A stretch of 64,000 nt of DNA from assembly GCA_916988195.3 (NCBI GenBank), contig CAKASQ030000050.1, positions 62,001 through 126,000 of the forward strand. The letters run 5' to 3'. Under the pieces are notes generated by a model. That model ran no database searches, was not told where the DNA came from, and saw only the letters and a program-made list of their open reading frames with translations. The translations under genes were made by a program, and so were the position numbers. Within the stretch, counting starts at the first letter, position 1. Every line of letters begins with the position of its first letter. The stretch comes from Oscillospiraceae bacterium. Lineage in GTDB: Bacteria; Bacillota; Clostridia; Oscillospirales; Oscillospiraceae. Shown here piece by piece: positions 49,520 to 57,647 of this stretch.

Positions 49520-50634
49520 CGAACACCTCGCAGCTCTGAACGAAATAGGAAACAACGATTTGACAGTAGATGTCTTCCTGCAGACTTATCCGATGGATTT
49601 TTGCGACAATCTCGTTGAAAATCTCCATGTTCGTTTTCTTAGCTTTCTTCAATCGTCTGTATATGGCCTTCATCTGATCCTGTACTTCCTCGTAGTCAAT
49701 CTCACCACGTTTATCCAGGTTCATCATGATTTCCTTGATTTTCACAAAGTACGTGGTTACATACAAACTAATAGTGTGGTACAGAGCAATGTTATCGGCA
49801 GGACGCAGTTTCTGTTTGATTTCCTTTGGGTCAAGGGAGGCATCCGCAAGATCCTTCTCGTTTAACTTCTTAATTTTCCCAATCGCACGGATGATGCCCT
49901 TTTCCAGCGGCAGGTCATCAATGAGACTCAGGCTTTGCGCACGGGTCTCCAGAATCTTTTTCACGTTCAAAAGTTCTTTGCTGACTTTAGGATCGCCGTC
50001 AATTGAGTATGTAGCATAGCACTGCGGGCACAGCGCCAGAAGGTTTCGTACCTCTGGTGCTTTCTTTTTGTCTAACACTGACACAGTAGGCATCCGCTGC
50101 CTTTCCGTCTTTGGAAACAGTTAGCGGCCTGCTGCAACCCGGAAATGGACAGTAATGACCGACTTCATTCAGAAGGTAGTAACCGTATTTATTTCGCAGT
50201 CCGGCTTCGGCTTGTTTCTGCTTTTGCTTTTCCAGTTCACTCTGCTGGATAAGTCCGGCACGGGTCTGGACAATCTCAACCATCCAAGCTGCAATTTGCT
50301 CTGCCACATTCTCCGCATTCAGAGAGGCATTGTAGCCGTGCAGATCTGAAGCAAGAAGGTTCCTCACCGTTTCGCTTTTCTCGTTAATACGCTCAACGAG
50401 GATTTCCGGCGTAAGCCTGTAAACGATGGTTTTCGCCAGTTTCTGTGAAATACCCCTTTTGGCATAAGTCCGCAGAGTTTCATCTTTTGTCTTTGTTGAG
50501 GGGTCCTTACTGGAACCCCATTCTTCCTCGGTGACTGTAGTAACCATAGCCATCAATTCACGAAAGAAGCATGGTACATCAGCATCATCCGCCAAATATT
50601 TCTTCAATATTGGGAACAGAGTTTTAAATTCCAC
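49503..50634 (-). pseudogene. ABC-3C third component split by a frameshift
   Basis: Two overlapping frames read as one protein. The first (GTG 50634, AAGGAG 8 bases upstream; VEFKTLFPILKKYL) ends in an unrelated tail after CPFPGCSRPLTVSKDGKAAD; the second continues as VSVLDKKKAPEVRNLLALCPQCYATYS down to 49503. Together they rebuild a zinc/HNH-like Cys set (CPFPGC...CPQC), then a helical C-terminus. The switch needs one base less near 50060-50095. It may be a mutation, a sequencing error or programmed. Without it the third component would be lost. Confidence 0.65.
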
Positions 50635-50773
50635 TGTGTTTTCTCCTTTTCGTAAATTTGAACCATGTTGAACTGCGGTGAACCATTCTATCCCTAAATC
50701 ACAGACCTCCATTTTATATAATAAAGCTGACATTCAGGGCAACTCCCATCTGCTGCGAATGAGAGTCAGAAAT

Positions 50774-50802
50774 ATTATAGCGCAGGAATGTCCGATTGTC
50801 AA
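50774..50802 (-). promoter_or_regulatory. consensus sigma-A promoter of the ABC-3C/R-M block
   Basis: TTGACA (50802-50797), 17 bases, TATAAT (50779-50774), the best match in the window. It could drive the whole minus-strand block. The stretch 50803-51058 shows no gene. Confidence 0.85.
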
Positions 50803-51058
50803 TCCGCTTGTGCGAGATAAGGACATTGTAGGGCCTTAAAAGACAATCTCGATGCGAAAAGGACTCGCCTCGAGCGCGACATTAAAAGGCCCAATCTCGG
50901 CCGCTATTTACAGCATCAGCTGATCACTGATGGCTCAACTGTAGATGGTAGACAACTAAATACTGTAGCTGCCTTTTGAGCGGGTTTGCTGCAATCCGAA
51001 ACGGAGTAATTCGTTTGGACTGCGGTTGGTTACTTGCACCCATTTTGCGGCTACCTTC

Positions 51059-51096
51059 AATTCCTCCGTTTCGAGAAATCGAAAAACGGAGGAATT
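51059..51096 (+). promoter_or_regulatory. hairpin that traps the ribosome binding site of the sigma-like gene
   Basis: AATTCCTCCGTTT (51059-51071) pairs perfectly with AAACGGAGGAATT (51084-51096). The second arm contains the GGAGG for the ATG at 51101, and six T follow AA. It can act as a terminator and as a translation block. Confidence 0.65.
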
Positions 51097-51100
51097 TTTT

Positions 51101-51628
51101 ATGAAAACCAGTGAAAACCAGAAGTCACCCCGTGAGTACAAAGTCTACATCCACCGTCTCAAGACCTGGGTGGAAGTGACCGAAGAGCAGTATTACACCT
51201 ACTACCGCGATATTTGGGCTACCCGCAAACGCGCCCAGGCACACGGTCAGTGTATGTGTCCCAAGTCCAAGACCTGGATGTGCGATGGCGACTGCCTCGC
51301 CTGTGAGTTCCGTGCCGCCGGAGATAACCTCTCTTTGGATTACACGGTTGAGGACGGCGAAGGCAACCGGAAAAGTTGGGCAGATGACCTGCCGGACGAT
51401 GCCCCCAATGCGCAGTCCATCATGGAAGATCGTGAACTGCTCTGTGCCCTGTATCAGAAGTTGCAGGAACTCGACCCCGAAAGTCGCCGCATCTGCGAAC
51501 TGATTATGGAAGGAAAATCCGAGAGGGACATCGCTTCCATCATGGGCTATAACAACCAGAGCGCCGTGAACTACAGAAAACAGAAAGCCTTTGACAGACT
51601 GCGCATTCTGCTTGGGGACTACATCTAA
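51101..51628 (+). CDS. Sigma-70-like factor of a phage/conjugative element
   Basis: 175 residues from ATG 51101 (MKTSENQKSPREYKVYI). C-terminal sigma region 4-like HTH (residues ~110-175: LDPESRRICELIMEGKSERDIASIMGYNNQ, split here for the reader at ICELI). A Cys cluster CMCPKSKTWMCDGDCLAC lies at ~49-66, possibly metal-binding. Such genes open the replication modules of many Firmicutes prophages and conjugative elements upstream of DUF2800, as here. Its expression may be gated by the hairpin over its ribosome binding site. Confidence 0.75.
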   Translation: MKTSENQKSPREYKVYIHRLKTWVEVTEEQYYTYYRDIWATRKRAQAHGQCMCPKSKTWMCDGDCLACEFRAAGDNLSLDYTVEDGEGNRKSWADDLPDDAPNAQSIMEDRELLCALYQKLQELDPESRRICELIMEGKSERDIASIMGYNNQSAVNYRKQKAFDRLRILLGDYI

Positions 51629-51635
51629 ACATCTG

Positions 51636-51670
51636 CTCCAGTCATCATTTCGGTGACTGGAGATTTTTTT
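51636..51670 (+). terminator. terminator after the sigma-like gene
   Basis: CTCCAGTCA (51636-51644) pairs with TGACTGGAG (51654-51662), followed by ATTTTTTT. Confidence 0.85.
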
Positions 51671-51770
51671 GAAATTTTTTCTGTGTTTCTCTGTTCAAAC
51701 GCATACCTCACCTCCAGTGGGTAGTGGAAAGAGCAAAACACACACCGCTCCTTCCAAGGAGGTGAACAGA

Positions 51771-51977
51771 ATGTACGAAGCCCAGAAGAAACACGGCACC
51801 GGCATCGACCAGGAACTTATCGAAGTTCTCACAGCTATCAGCGTGGTGTCAAAGCGACTGGCTATGAAGCTGGCGCTGATTAAAAGTCAATCTACGGAAG
51901 GAGGAAGACAGGATGAGCAAAATGAGCGATATGGCTGCGACCATCGAAGAGCTGCGCACTGCTGCTGCCGCTATTAA
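51771..51977 (+). CDS. Small element-associated protein
   Basis: 68 residues (MYEAQKKHGTGIDQELIEVL...), ATG 51771 after AAGGAGGTGAACAGA. The first 45 residues form an amphipathic helical region; the tail (CDHRRAAHCCCRY) is read in the region that also encodes the start of the next gene, a 65-base overlap. Similar genes stand at this place in related elements. Function unknown. Confidence 0.6.
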   Translation: MYEAQKKHGTGIDQELIEVLTAISVVSKRLAMKLALIKSQSTEGGRQDEQNERYGCDHRRAAHCCCRY

Positions 51978-52224
51978 CGATGTCGCTAACTGGCTTGCAG
52001 AGATGTTCAGCGGCGCAGGAGATGTAGAACCGACTGTTCCCGCCGAACCCGTACTGACCCTGGAACAGGTCAGAGCCGTTCTTGCGGATAAGTCCCGCCA
52101 GGGTCATACCGCAGAGATCCGCTCCCTGCTCCAGAAGTATGGTGCCGCCAAGCTGTCCCAGATCGACCCCGCCCACTACAAGGTATTGCTTGCCGATGCG
52201 GAGGTGCTGACCGATGGCAAATAA
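51913..52224 (+). CDS. Element protein commonly labelled rRNA biogenesis protein rrp5
   Basis: 103 residues. N-terminal Ala-rich helix (MAATIEELRTAAAAINDVANWLAE), a Pro/Glu linker, then VLTLEQVRAVLADKSRQGHTAEIRSLL and KYGAAKLSQIDPAHYKVLL, a SAP-like or small helical domain seen in many phage and element modules. The database name is historical and I do not infer an rRNA role. Its end overlaps DUF2800 by 11 bases. Confidence 0.7.
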   Translation: MSKMSDMAATIEELRTAAAAINDVANWLAEMFSGAGDVEPTVPAEPVLTLEQVRAVLADKSRQGHTAEIRSLLQKYGAAKLSQIDPAHYKVLLADAEVLTDGK

Positions 52225-53341
52225 ACACGCTGTTCTGTCAGCATCCTCTTCTGAACGGTGGCTCAACTGTCCGCCTTCCGCTCGGCTCTGCGAGAACTAC
52301 GAGGATAAAGGCAGTGACTATGCTGCCGAGGGCACCGATGCCCACTCCCTCTGCGAGTTCCGTCTGAAACAGGCTCTGGGGATGCCCACAGAAGACCCAA
52401 TCGAAAATCTCTCCTGGTACAACGAGGAGATGGAAGAATGCGCCGCCGGATATGCCGCCTATGTGGTAGAACTCCTGGAAACGGCAAAACAGACCTGCAC
52501 TGACCCTGTGGTTATGATTGAACAGCGGGTGAACTTCTCCCGTTGGGTTCAGGACGGCTTTGGCACTGCCGACTGTATCGTTATCGCTGACGGTGTGATG
52601 AACATCTGCGATTACAAGTACGGCAAAGGCGTGGAGGTTTCCGCAGTGGCAAATCCTCAGATGATGCTCTATGCCCTGGGTGCCTTGGAAATCTTCGATG
52701 ACATCTACGACATCGATACCGTCCGTATGACCATCTTCCAACCCCGAAAGTCCAATGTCAGCGCGTACGAGATGGAAAAAGCCGATCTGCTTCAATGGGC
52801 AGACACCGAACTCACCCAGAAAGCGAAACTGGCCTATGAGGGTCAAGGCGACTTCCACTGCGGCGAGTGGTGCCGCTTCTGCAAAGCAAAGGCCGAATGC
52901 AGAGAACGCGCTGAAGCGAATATGGCTCTTGCCCGATATGATTTCCAGACTCCCGCACTCCTGGATGATGAGGAGATTGCCGACATTCTTGGCAAGGTCG
53001 ATGCTCTGACAGCTTGGGCTTCTGATGTGAAGGAATACGCCCTTCAGCAGGCTATCAGCGGCAAGGACTGGAGCGGATGGAAATTGGTCGAAGGCCGTTC
53101 CAACCGAAAGTACACCAACGATGCTGTTGTTGCTGCCACCGTGGAGAACGCGGGCTTCGATCCCTACGAGCGGAAAGTCCTCGGTATCACTGCAATGCAG
53201 AAGATGCTCGGCAAATCCCGTTTTGAGGAACTTCTCGCTCCCTACATTGAAAAGCCGCAAGGCAAACCCACGCTCGTGCCGGAGAGCGATAAACGTCCGG
53301 CAATGAATACCGCAAAAAATGATTTTATGGAGGAATTTTAA
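52214..53341 (+). CDS. DUF2800 protein, phage-type PD-(D/E)XK nuclease
   Basis: 375 residues. N-terminus SASSSERWLNCPPSARL, then AAEGTDAHSLCE, DGFGTADCIVIADGVMNICDYKYGKGVEV (cut: ICDYKYGKG) and a Cys-rich C-WCRFCKAKAECRERAE near residue 220. These are marks of the DUF2800/Cas4-like nuclease family with D-x-K and a Cys cluster. In phages it sits with DUF2815 and DNA polymerase, probably for recombination or replication. Overlaps the previous gene by 11 bases. Confidence 0.88.
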   Translation: MANKHAVLSASSSERWLNCPPSARLCENYEDKGSDYAAEGTDAHSLCEFRLKQALGMPTEDPIENLSWYNEEMEECAAGYAAYVVELLETAKQTCTDPVVMIEQRVNFSRWVQDGFGTADCIVIADGVMNICDYKYGKGVEVSAVANPQMMLYALGALEIFDDIYDIDTVRMTIFQPRKSNVSAYEMEKADLLQWADTELTQKAKLAYEGQGDFHCGEWCRFCKAKAECRERAEANMALARYDFQTPALLDDEEIADILGKVDALTAWASDVKEYALQQAISGKDWSGWKLVEGRSNRKYTNDAVVAATVENAGFDPYERKVLGITAMQKMLGKSRFEELLAPYIEKPQGKPTLVPESDKRPAMNTAKNDFMEEF

Positions 53342-53342
53342 T

Positions 53343-53918
53343 ATGTCTACTAACACAACCAGAGTCAACAACCCTATGAAGGTCATCACCGGTCCCGACA
53401 CCCGTTGGTCTTACGCAAATGTCTGGGAGCCTAAGAGCATCAACGGCGGCACTCCCAAGTACAGTGTCAGTCTCATCATCCCCAAGTCTGACACCAAGAC
53501 AGTCGCAAAGATCAAGGCGGCAATCGAAGCTGCTTACCAGGAGGGTCAGTCCAAATTGAAAGGCAACAGTAAGAGCGTACCCCCTCTGGCTGCCATTAAG
53601 ACCCCTCTGCGCGACGGCGATATCGAGAGACCCGATGATCCCGCCTATGCCAACGCTTACTTCATCAACGCCAACTCTGCTACTGCGCCCGGCATCGTGG
53701 ATGCTGACCGTAATCCTGTGCTGACCCGCTCCGAGGTCTACTCCGGCGTGTATGGTCGTGCAAGCATCAATCTGTATGCCTTCAACTCCAACGGCAACAA
53801 GGGTATCGCCTGCGGTCTGAACAACCTGCAGCTCATCCGTGCCGGTGAACCTCTGGGTGGTAAGGCAAGTGCAGAGTCCGACTTTGCGACCGATGACGAT
53901 GATGATTTTCTGGCTTAA
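53343..53918 (+). CDS. DUF2815 protein, single-strand-binding-like
   Basis: 191 residues from ATG 53343 (MSTNTTRVNNPMKVITG) with GGAGG 9 bases upstream. DUF2815 family: GPDTRWSYANVWEPK, YSVSLIIPKSD, PLRDGDIERPDDPAY, and GVYGRASINLYAFN near the C-terminus; acidic tail DDDDDFLA resembles that of SSB proteins. Probably a phage recombination or single-strand DNA binding protein working with DUF2800. Confidence 0.87.
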   Translation: MSTNTTRVNNPMKVITGPDTRWSYANVWEPKSINGGTPKYSVSLIIPKSDTKTVAKIKAAIEAAYQEGQSKLKGNSKSVPPLAAIKTPLRDGDIERPDDPAYANAYFINANSATAPGIVDADRNPVLTRSEVYSGVYGRASINLYAFNSNGNKGIACGLNNLQLIRAGEPLGGKASAESDFATDDDDDFLA

Positions 53919-53930
53919 GGAAGTGCGACC

Positions 53931-54086
53931 ATGACTGAATTACAGCATTTCATGCTCTCTACCTGCTTCGGTGCCACGGTCGGTATGCTCACCGGCGAGT
54001 TGATTACCATCATCATCTTCTCCGTAAGTGCCATCAAGGACAAAATCCGCAAGCACAAAGAAAAGAAAGCCAGCGAGAACGAGTAA
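53931..54086 (+). CDS. Small single-helix membrane protein
   Basis: 51 residues (MTELQHFMLSTCFGATVGML...). AAGGAA lies 7 bases before ATG 53931, and the gene starts 12 bases after DUF2815. One membrane helix (about residues 9-33) followed by a Lys/Glu-rich cytoplasmic tail (KDKIRKHKEKKASENE). Similar tiny genes occur in phage modules. Function unknown. Confidence 0.7.
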   Translation: MTELQHFMLSTCFGATVGMLTGELITIIIFSVSAIKDKIRKHKEKKASENE

Positions 54087-54154
54087 GCACCATGCCCTCG
54101 TGGGCGGTAGAGCGATCTACCGCCCTATTGGGGTATGCGAAAGGAACGGTGACC

Positions 54155-54496
54155 ATGAAAACTCTCTCATTCGATATTGAGACTTACAGCGATCAGCCGC
54201 TTGCGAAAACCGGCGTCTATGCTGTTTCTCTGGAAGAGCTGGGTGACAGTTTTTCTGACGGCACCACGCCGGAGCAGGCTTTTGATGCCAAGATGCTGGA
54301 TGATGCCATCAACCGTTTCCTTCGCGCACTTCCCGATGATGCACGCAACACCTTCATTGGCAGGTACTATTTCTTCGATTCGCTGAAAGAAGTGGCGACA
54401 TACTGCGGTATGAGCGAGGCCAAGGCCAAAAGTATGCTGTACCGCACTCGCCAAAGCCTGAAAGCGTATCTCGTAAAGGAGGGTTTTGATCTATGA
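54155..54496 (+). CDS. Fusion of a DNA polymerase start and a sigma factor C-terminal half
   Basis: 113 residues from ATG 54155. Residues 1-~23 (MKTLSFDIETYSDQPLAKTG and on) match the start of phage-type family A DNA polymerases, with the D-I-E-T exonuclease motif. From ~24 on the sequence aligns with the sigma factor at 58964 from its linker onward (SLEELGDSF; FLRALPDDARNTFIGRYYFF; region 4). Region 2 is missing, so it should not bind core RNA polymerase in the usual way. It overlaps the next anti-sigma gene by 4 bases. The joint lies near 54222. Confidence 0.8.
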   Translation: MKTLSFDIETYSDQPLAKTGVYAVSLEELGDSFSDGTTPEQAFDAKMLDDAINRFLRALPDDARNTFIGRYYFFDSLKEVATYCGMSEAKAKSMLYRTRQSLKAYLVKEGFDL

Positions 54497-55791
54497 GTAA
54501 AGATAGAGTGGTCGATTCTCTGGGCAAGATCGACGATGATATGATTCAAAGCGTGGAAGCTTTGCGTCAGAAAAAGAAGCGTCCCGCCTGGATGAAATGG
54601 GGTGCAATGGCGGCGTGCTTCTGCCTGCTAATTGCGGCAGTGGCTGTGGCTCCCAACCTATTCCCGGGGACCACACCGGTTCCACCGAACAACAATGATT
54701 TCCCAATCCAGACTGACCCCAACCAGTCCGAGGGATCTGAGCATACTGAAGGTCCGTGGAATCCGTGGCAGGCTAACTTCAACACCGCGACAGGCGTGCT
54801 GGATGCTGCACGACGCTACATCCCTGGTTATTTCACAGAGGAACTCAGCGCAGATGAGATTGAGACTCTTGAACCGGGCATGAGAATTGAGTATATGCAA
54901 TACTCTGGTTTTGCAGGATTTGACGGCGACGGAAATTTGATCGATGTCTGCCTCAATGTGACTACCAGCATTCCAAACAATGATGTTTCCATCTTGATAT
55001 CCGAAGATGGCATTACCCGTGACTATGTTATGGACATGGTGAAGCCTGTTATCTCTGTATGTGAGAAAGTAGAATACAAGGTATACCAGTGGGACAATGG
55101 AAACGGGCAAGTGACACTTGCAGCGGATGCAATAATCAACGGCTATAGCTATGCATTTACAATGCAAACCTCTACACAAAATGTAAAACAGGCCAAGGAA
55201 GATTTCACCCGAGTTCTCGAATGTTTTGCCTACTACGCAGAGGGCAAGCCTGACCTTTCTGCTGTTGTTGCTGACGAGATACCTGAGTGGTTCGATAAGA
55301 GCTTGAGCCATCAGGAAGCACTGAATGATTCTGATTTTGGCACATTCATGCTGCGGGAGGTTCCCAGCGGGTTCGTTGCAGAGTCTATCCGTCGCTATAA
55401 GGATCAGACTGCGGATTATCTTTCTGGCCTGTGGACCAGTGGTTATGACGAGCTTTGGTGGAAGGTATATACACTCGGGGAGGCCGATAAAGACAGACTG
55501 ACCAGTATTGAAGACACTGAGAACTATGACTTGTCCCTCTATCCGATTCCGCGTGCTTCGTCCGTACCGGAAGATCTGCGTGAGATAGTGGATAATCCTG
55601 TTTTCTCTGCTGACGAATTGACTATGGATGCTGTCTGGGCAAGAGCATATACGACAGGTGAAGCTGGAGACAGCGACGGATGGCGAATGGCATTCAGTGT
55701 CAGATATGGTGATACCATTGTTGAGGTGCGCACCAAAGGCGTTGATCCCGAATGGGTTTATCACCAGCTAAAAAATCTAATCACAGAATGA
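54493..55791 (+). CDS. Membrane anti-sigma-like protein, module 1
   Basis: 432 residues. Cytoplasmic N-terminus (MSKDRVVDSLGKIDDDMIQSV, residues 1-~32), a membrane helix opened by MKWGAMAACFCLLI (~36-55), and a large outside domain, probably two related halves. The layout and the W-x-K-W-G-A-x-A-A-C motif are shared with the proteins at 56504 and 59520. It likely holds a sigma factor at the membrane, yet its own sigma partner is truncated. Sensing function is inferred. Confidence 0.75.
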   Translation: MSKDRVVDSLGKIDDDMIQSVEALRQKKKRPAWMKWGAMAACFCLLIAAVAVAPNLFPGTTPVPPNNNDFPIQTDPNQSEGSEHTEGPWNPWQANFNTATGVLDAARRYIPGYFTEELSADEIETLEPGMRIEYMQYSGFAGFDGDGNLIDVCLNVTTSIPNNDVSILISEDGITRDYVMDMVKPVISVCEKVEYKVYQWDNGNGQVTLAADAIINGYSYAFTMQTSTQNVKQAKEDFTRVLECFAYYAEGKPDLSAVVADEIPEWFDKSLSHQEALNDSDFGTFMLREVPSGFVAESIRRYKDQTADYLSGLWTSGYDELWWKVYTLGEADKDRLTSIEDTENYDLSLYPIPRASSVPEDLREIVDNPVFSADELTMDAVWARAYTTGEAGDSDGWRMAFSVRYGDTIVEVRTKGVDPEWVYHQLKNLITE

Positions 55792-55798
55792 CTCATAC

Positions 55799-55834
55799 AA
55801 AGCGCAGCTTCTTGTCGGGAGCTGCGCTTTCTCT
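55799..55834 (+). terminator. terminator of module 1
   Basis: AAAGCGCAGCT (55799-55809) pairs with AGCTGCGCTTT (55820-55830), then CTC. The stem GCGCAGCT/AGCTGCGC and loop are nearly the same after modules 2 and 3. Confidence 0.8.
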
Positions 55835-55856
55835 ATGTGCATCCAGAAAAATATGA

Positions 55857-55914
55857 TATAATTTTCAAAAAAGTGCAACCACCACACACCAAATGTCGCT
55901 TATCAGGGTGAAGG
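55857..55914 (+). promoter_or_regulatory. conserved promoter/leader of module 2
   Basis: ATGATATAAT with TATAAT at 55857-55862 and AGGGTGAAGG at 55905-55914, 48 bases apart. The same two blocks, same spacing, precede module 3. GTGCAACC and GTCGCTTAT lie between and could be an ECF-type -35/-10. Confidence 0.55.
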
Positions 55915-55946
55915 CCTTCCATTACGAGGGAAAGGAGATGAAAGCC

Positions 55947-56507
55947 TTGGATGACAATAGAATTGTTGATTTATATTTGAGCCGTGACGAAGCGGCCATT
56001 TCGCAGACTTCCGAGAAGTACGGCAGCCGCCTGCGGAATGTTGCCTATGGTATCGTTGAGGATTTGCACACCGCCGAAGAATGCGAAAACGATACATACA
56101 TGGAGGCGTGGAACTCGATTCCCCCCCATGAGCCGAAGAGCTATCTGTTCGCGTTTCTGGCCCGTATTACCCGCCATATCGCATTGGACTTCTGCAAAGA
56201 GCGCAGCCGTCTGAAGCGCAGCGCATTTATCAGTGAGCTGAGTGCTGAAATGGAGCAGTGCATCCCTGCCCCGGATGATACCGAGCGCCGCATCGGCGCC
56301 ATGGTGCTGTGCGAAGCCATCAATTCTTTTCTTGCCACACTCAGCGATGAAAAGCGAAATATTTTCATGCGTCGATACTGGTACATGGATTCCATCGCTG
56401 CCATCTCCCAGCGCTACGGGCTGTCCCAAAGTAAGGTGAAGAGTATATTGTTCCGGAGCCGAAATCAGCTTCGGGAATACCTTGGTAAGGAGGGTTACGA
56501 TCTATGA
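55947..56507 (+). CDS. ECF-like sigma factor, module 2
   Basis: 186 residues from TTG 55947 (TTG-GAT-GAC; DDNRIVDLYLSRDEAAISQTSE, shown from residue 2). The TTG has AAGGAG 9 bases upstream, and its product starts just like the module 3 sigma (EDSRIVELYW); the ATG at 55938 is too near the site. Region 2 (YGSRLRNVAYGIVEDLHTAEECEN) and region 4 (SDEKRNIFMRRYWYMDSIAAIS) are both present. Overlaps its anti-sigma by 4 bases. Confidence 0.85.
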   Translation: MDDNRIVDLYLSRDEAAISQTSEKYGSRLRNVAYGIVEDLHTAEECENDTYMEAWNSIPPHEPKSYLFAFLARITRHIALDFCKERSRLKRSAFISELSAEMEQCIPAPDDTERRIGAMVLCEAINSFLATLSDEKRNIFMRRYWYMDSIAAISQRYGLSQSKVKSILFRSRNQLREYLGKEGYDL

Positions 56508-57547
56508 GAGGACGCGAGATGCTGGATACAATTGAACATCTGAATCCGGCCTATATCGAAGCCGCAGCCGAAAAGCCGAAAGCGAAAAAGGCTGGCTGGC
56601 GCAAATGGGGCGCAATGGCTGCGTGCCTGTGCCTGGTAATCGCCGGAATTGCTGTACACCAAACAGGGCGGTTCCGGGAACCGCAGGACACGACAATAGA
56701 CCATGTGGCATACGGCTTTTGCCTTGAGGGGAATCTGAATGCCGTATATTATCCCATCTCCTTTGAAGAACGCAGGGAGTATGGCCTGGTGCCCGATGAT
56801 GCGGTGGGTTTGAATAAGGAAAATACTTATCAAATTACTGAGGATGACCTGGGAGAGTCGATGGGTATCGTGGCTTCCTGTGGTGACGAGTCAATGATTG
56901 GCTGTGAGGTTTATCACTTCGCACAGTATCCCGATAAAGATTCCATCTGCATCGTGGATACGCCGACGGGTTATGAATTCTATGTCTGCACATGGCTCAA
57001 TGTCCAGAATGACGATATAGACAACTCAGATAATGTGCTTGCGACCTACGGTTTGCCAGAGTCCTTTGAAAAAATGGAGATTCTTTCAAAAGATTTCACA
57101 TACCTGTTTACTGTGGAGGACGCATCCGTGACCGAGGCCATCTTTGAGATTCTCTCCGGTAAGAGCAACATCGGTCTGGAGGCTAATGAACGCCGCTTTG
57201 CGCAGGCATGGTATGATGCCTATGGAAACGATGACGTGTATTACAGCGAAGAGGCGGGGCATTGTGTGTATCGAAGTGTGTCCTCCGATGAGGAGCCGAC
57301 CACTTATACGGATGACGAAGGAAACACCGTCATGCAAAATTCCACACAGGACACATCGCTTTATGATAAAGCACATGAACTCTGGACAAAAGGAGAACGG
57401 CTAATCGAGATCACAACAACCAAAGGCTATCAGCTAACCATTGATTATTTCCCATCCATCCAGGTATTCATCTGTTCAAATGGCTACTATGAACTTTCTG
57501 CTGCTGATATCGAAACCCTTAGTCAGCTTTTGCAGATCACAGACTGA
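56504..57547 (+). CDS. Membrane anti-sigma-like protein, module 2
   Basis: 347 residues. Short cytoplasmic part (MRGREMLDTIEHLNPAYIEA), a membrane helix opened by WRKWGAMAACLCLVIAG (~31-48), then an outside domain of ~295 residues with no family recognised. It overlaps the sigma gene as ATGA. By position and layout it should bind the module 2 sigma and respond to an outside signal. Confidence 0.75.
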   Translation: MRGREMLDTIEHLNPAYIEAAAEKPKAKKAGWRKWGAMAACLCLVIAGIAVHQTGRFREPQDTTIDHVAYGFCLEGNLNAVYYPISFEERREYGLVPDDAVGLNKENTYQITEDDLGESMGIVASCGDESMIGCEVYHFAQYPDKDSICIVDTPTGYEFYVCTWLNVQNDDIDNSDNVLATYGLPESFEKMEILSKDFTYLFTVEDASVTEAIFEILSGKSNIGLEANERRFAQAWYDAYGNDDVYYSEEAGHCVYRSVSSDEEPTTYTDDEGNTVMQNSTQDTSLYDKAHELWTKGERLIEITTTKGYQLTIDYFPSIQVFICSNGYYELSAADIETLSQLLQITD

Positions 57548-57570
57548 TTTTTCTATACTGTATTATGATG

Positions 57571-57600
57571 GCGCAGCTTCCGAACGGGAGCTGCGCTTTC
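57571..57600 (+). terminator. terminator of module 2
   Basis: GCGCAGCT (57571-57578) and AGCTGCGC (57589-57596), then TTTC. Confidence 0.75.
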
Positions 57601-57611
57601 TATAGAATGCG

Positions 57612-57643
57612 AAGTGCAGAGGCTCGAAACAGCCTCTGCACTT
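57612..57643. terminator. hairpin between convergent module 2 and the zinc-finger anti-sigma gene
   Basis: AAGTGCAGAGGCT (57612-57624) pairs with AGCCTCTGCACTT (57631-57643), perfect over 13 bases. On the plus strand TCGCTTATTTTTTT follows. Confidence 0.65.
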
Positions 57644-57647
57644 TCGC

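Noticed and set aside
54658-55764. 368-codon minus-strand frame
   Set aside because: Antisense to the module 1 anti-sigma protein; no start site or known domain.
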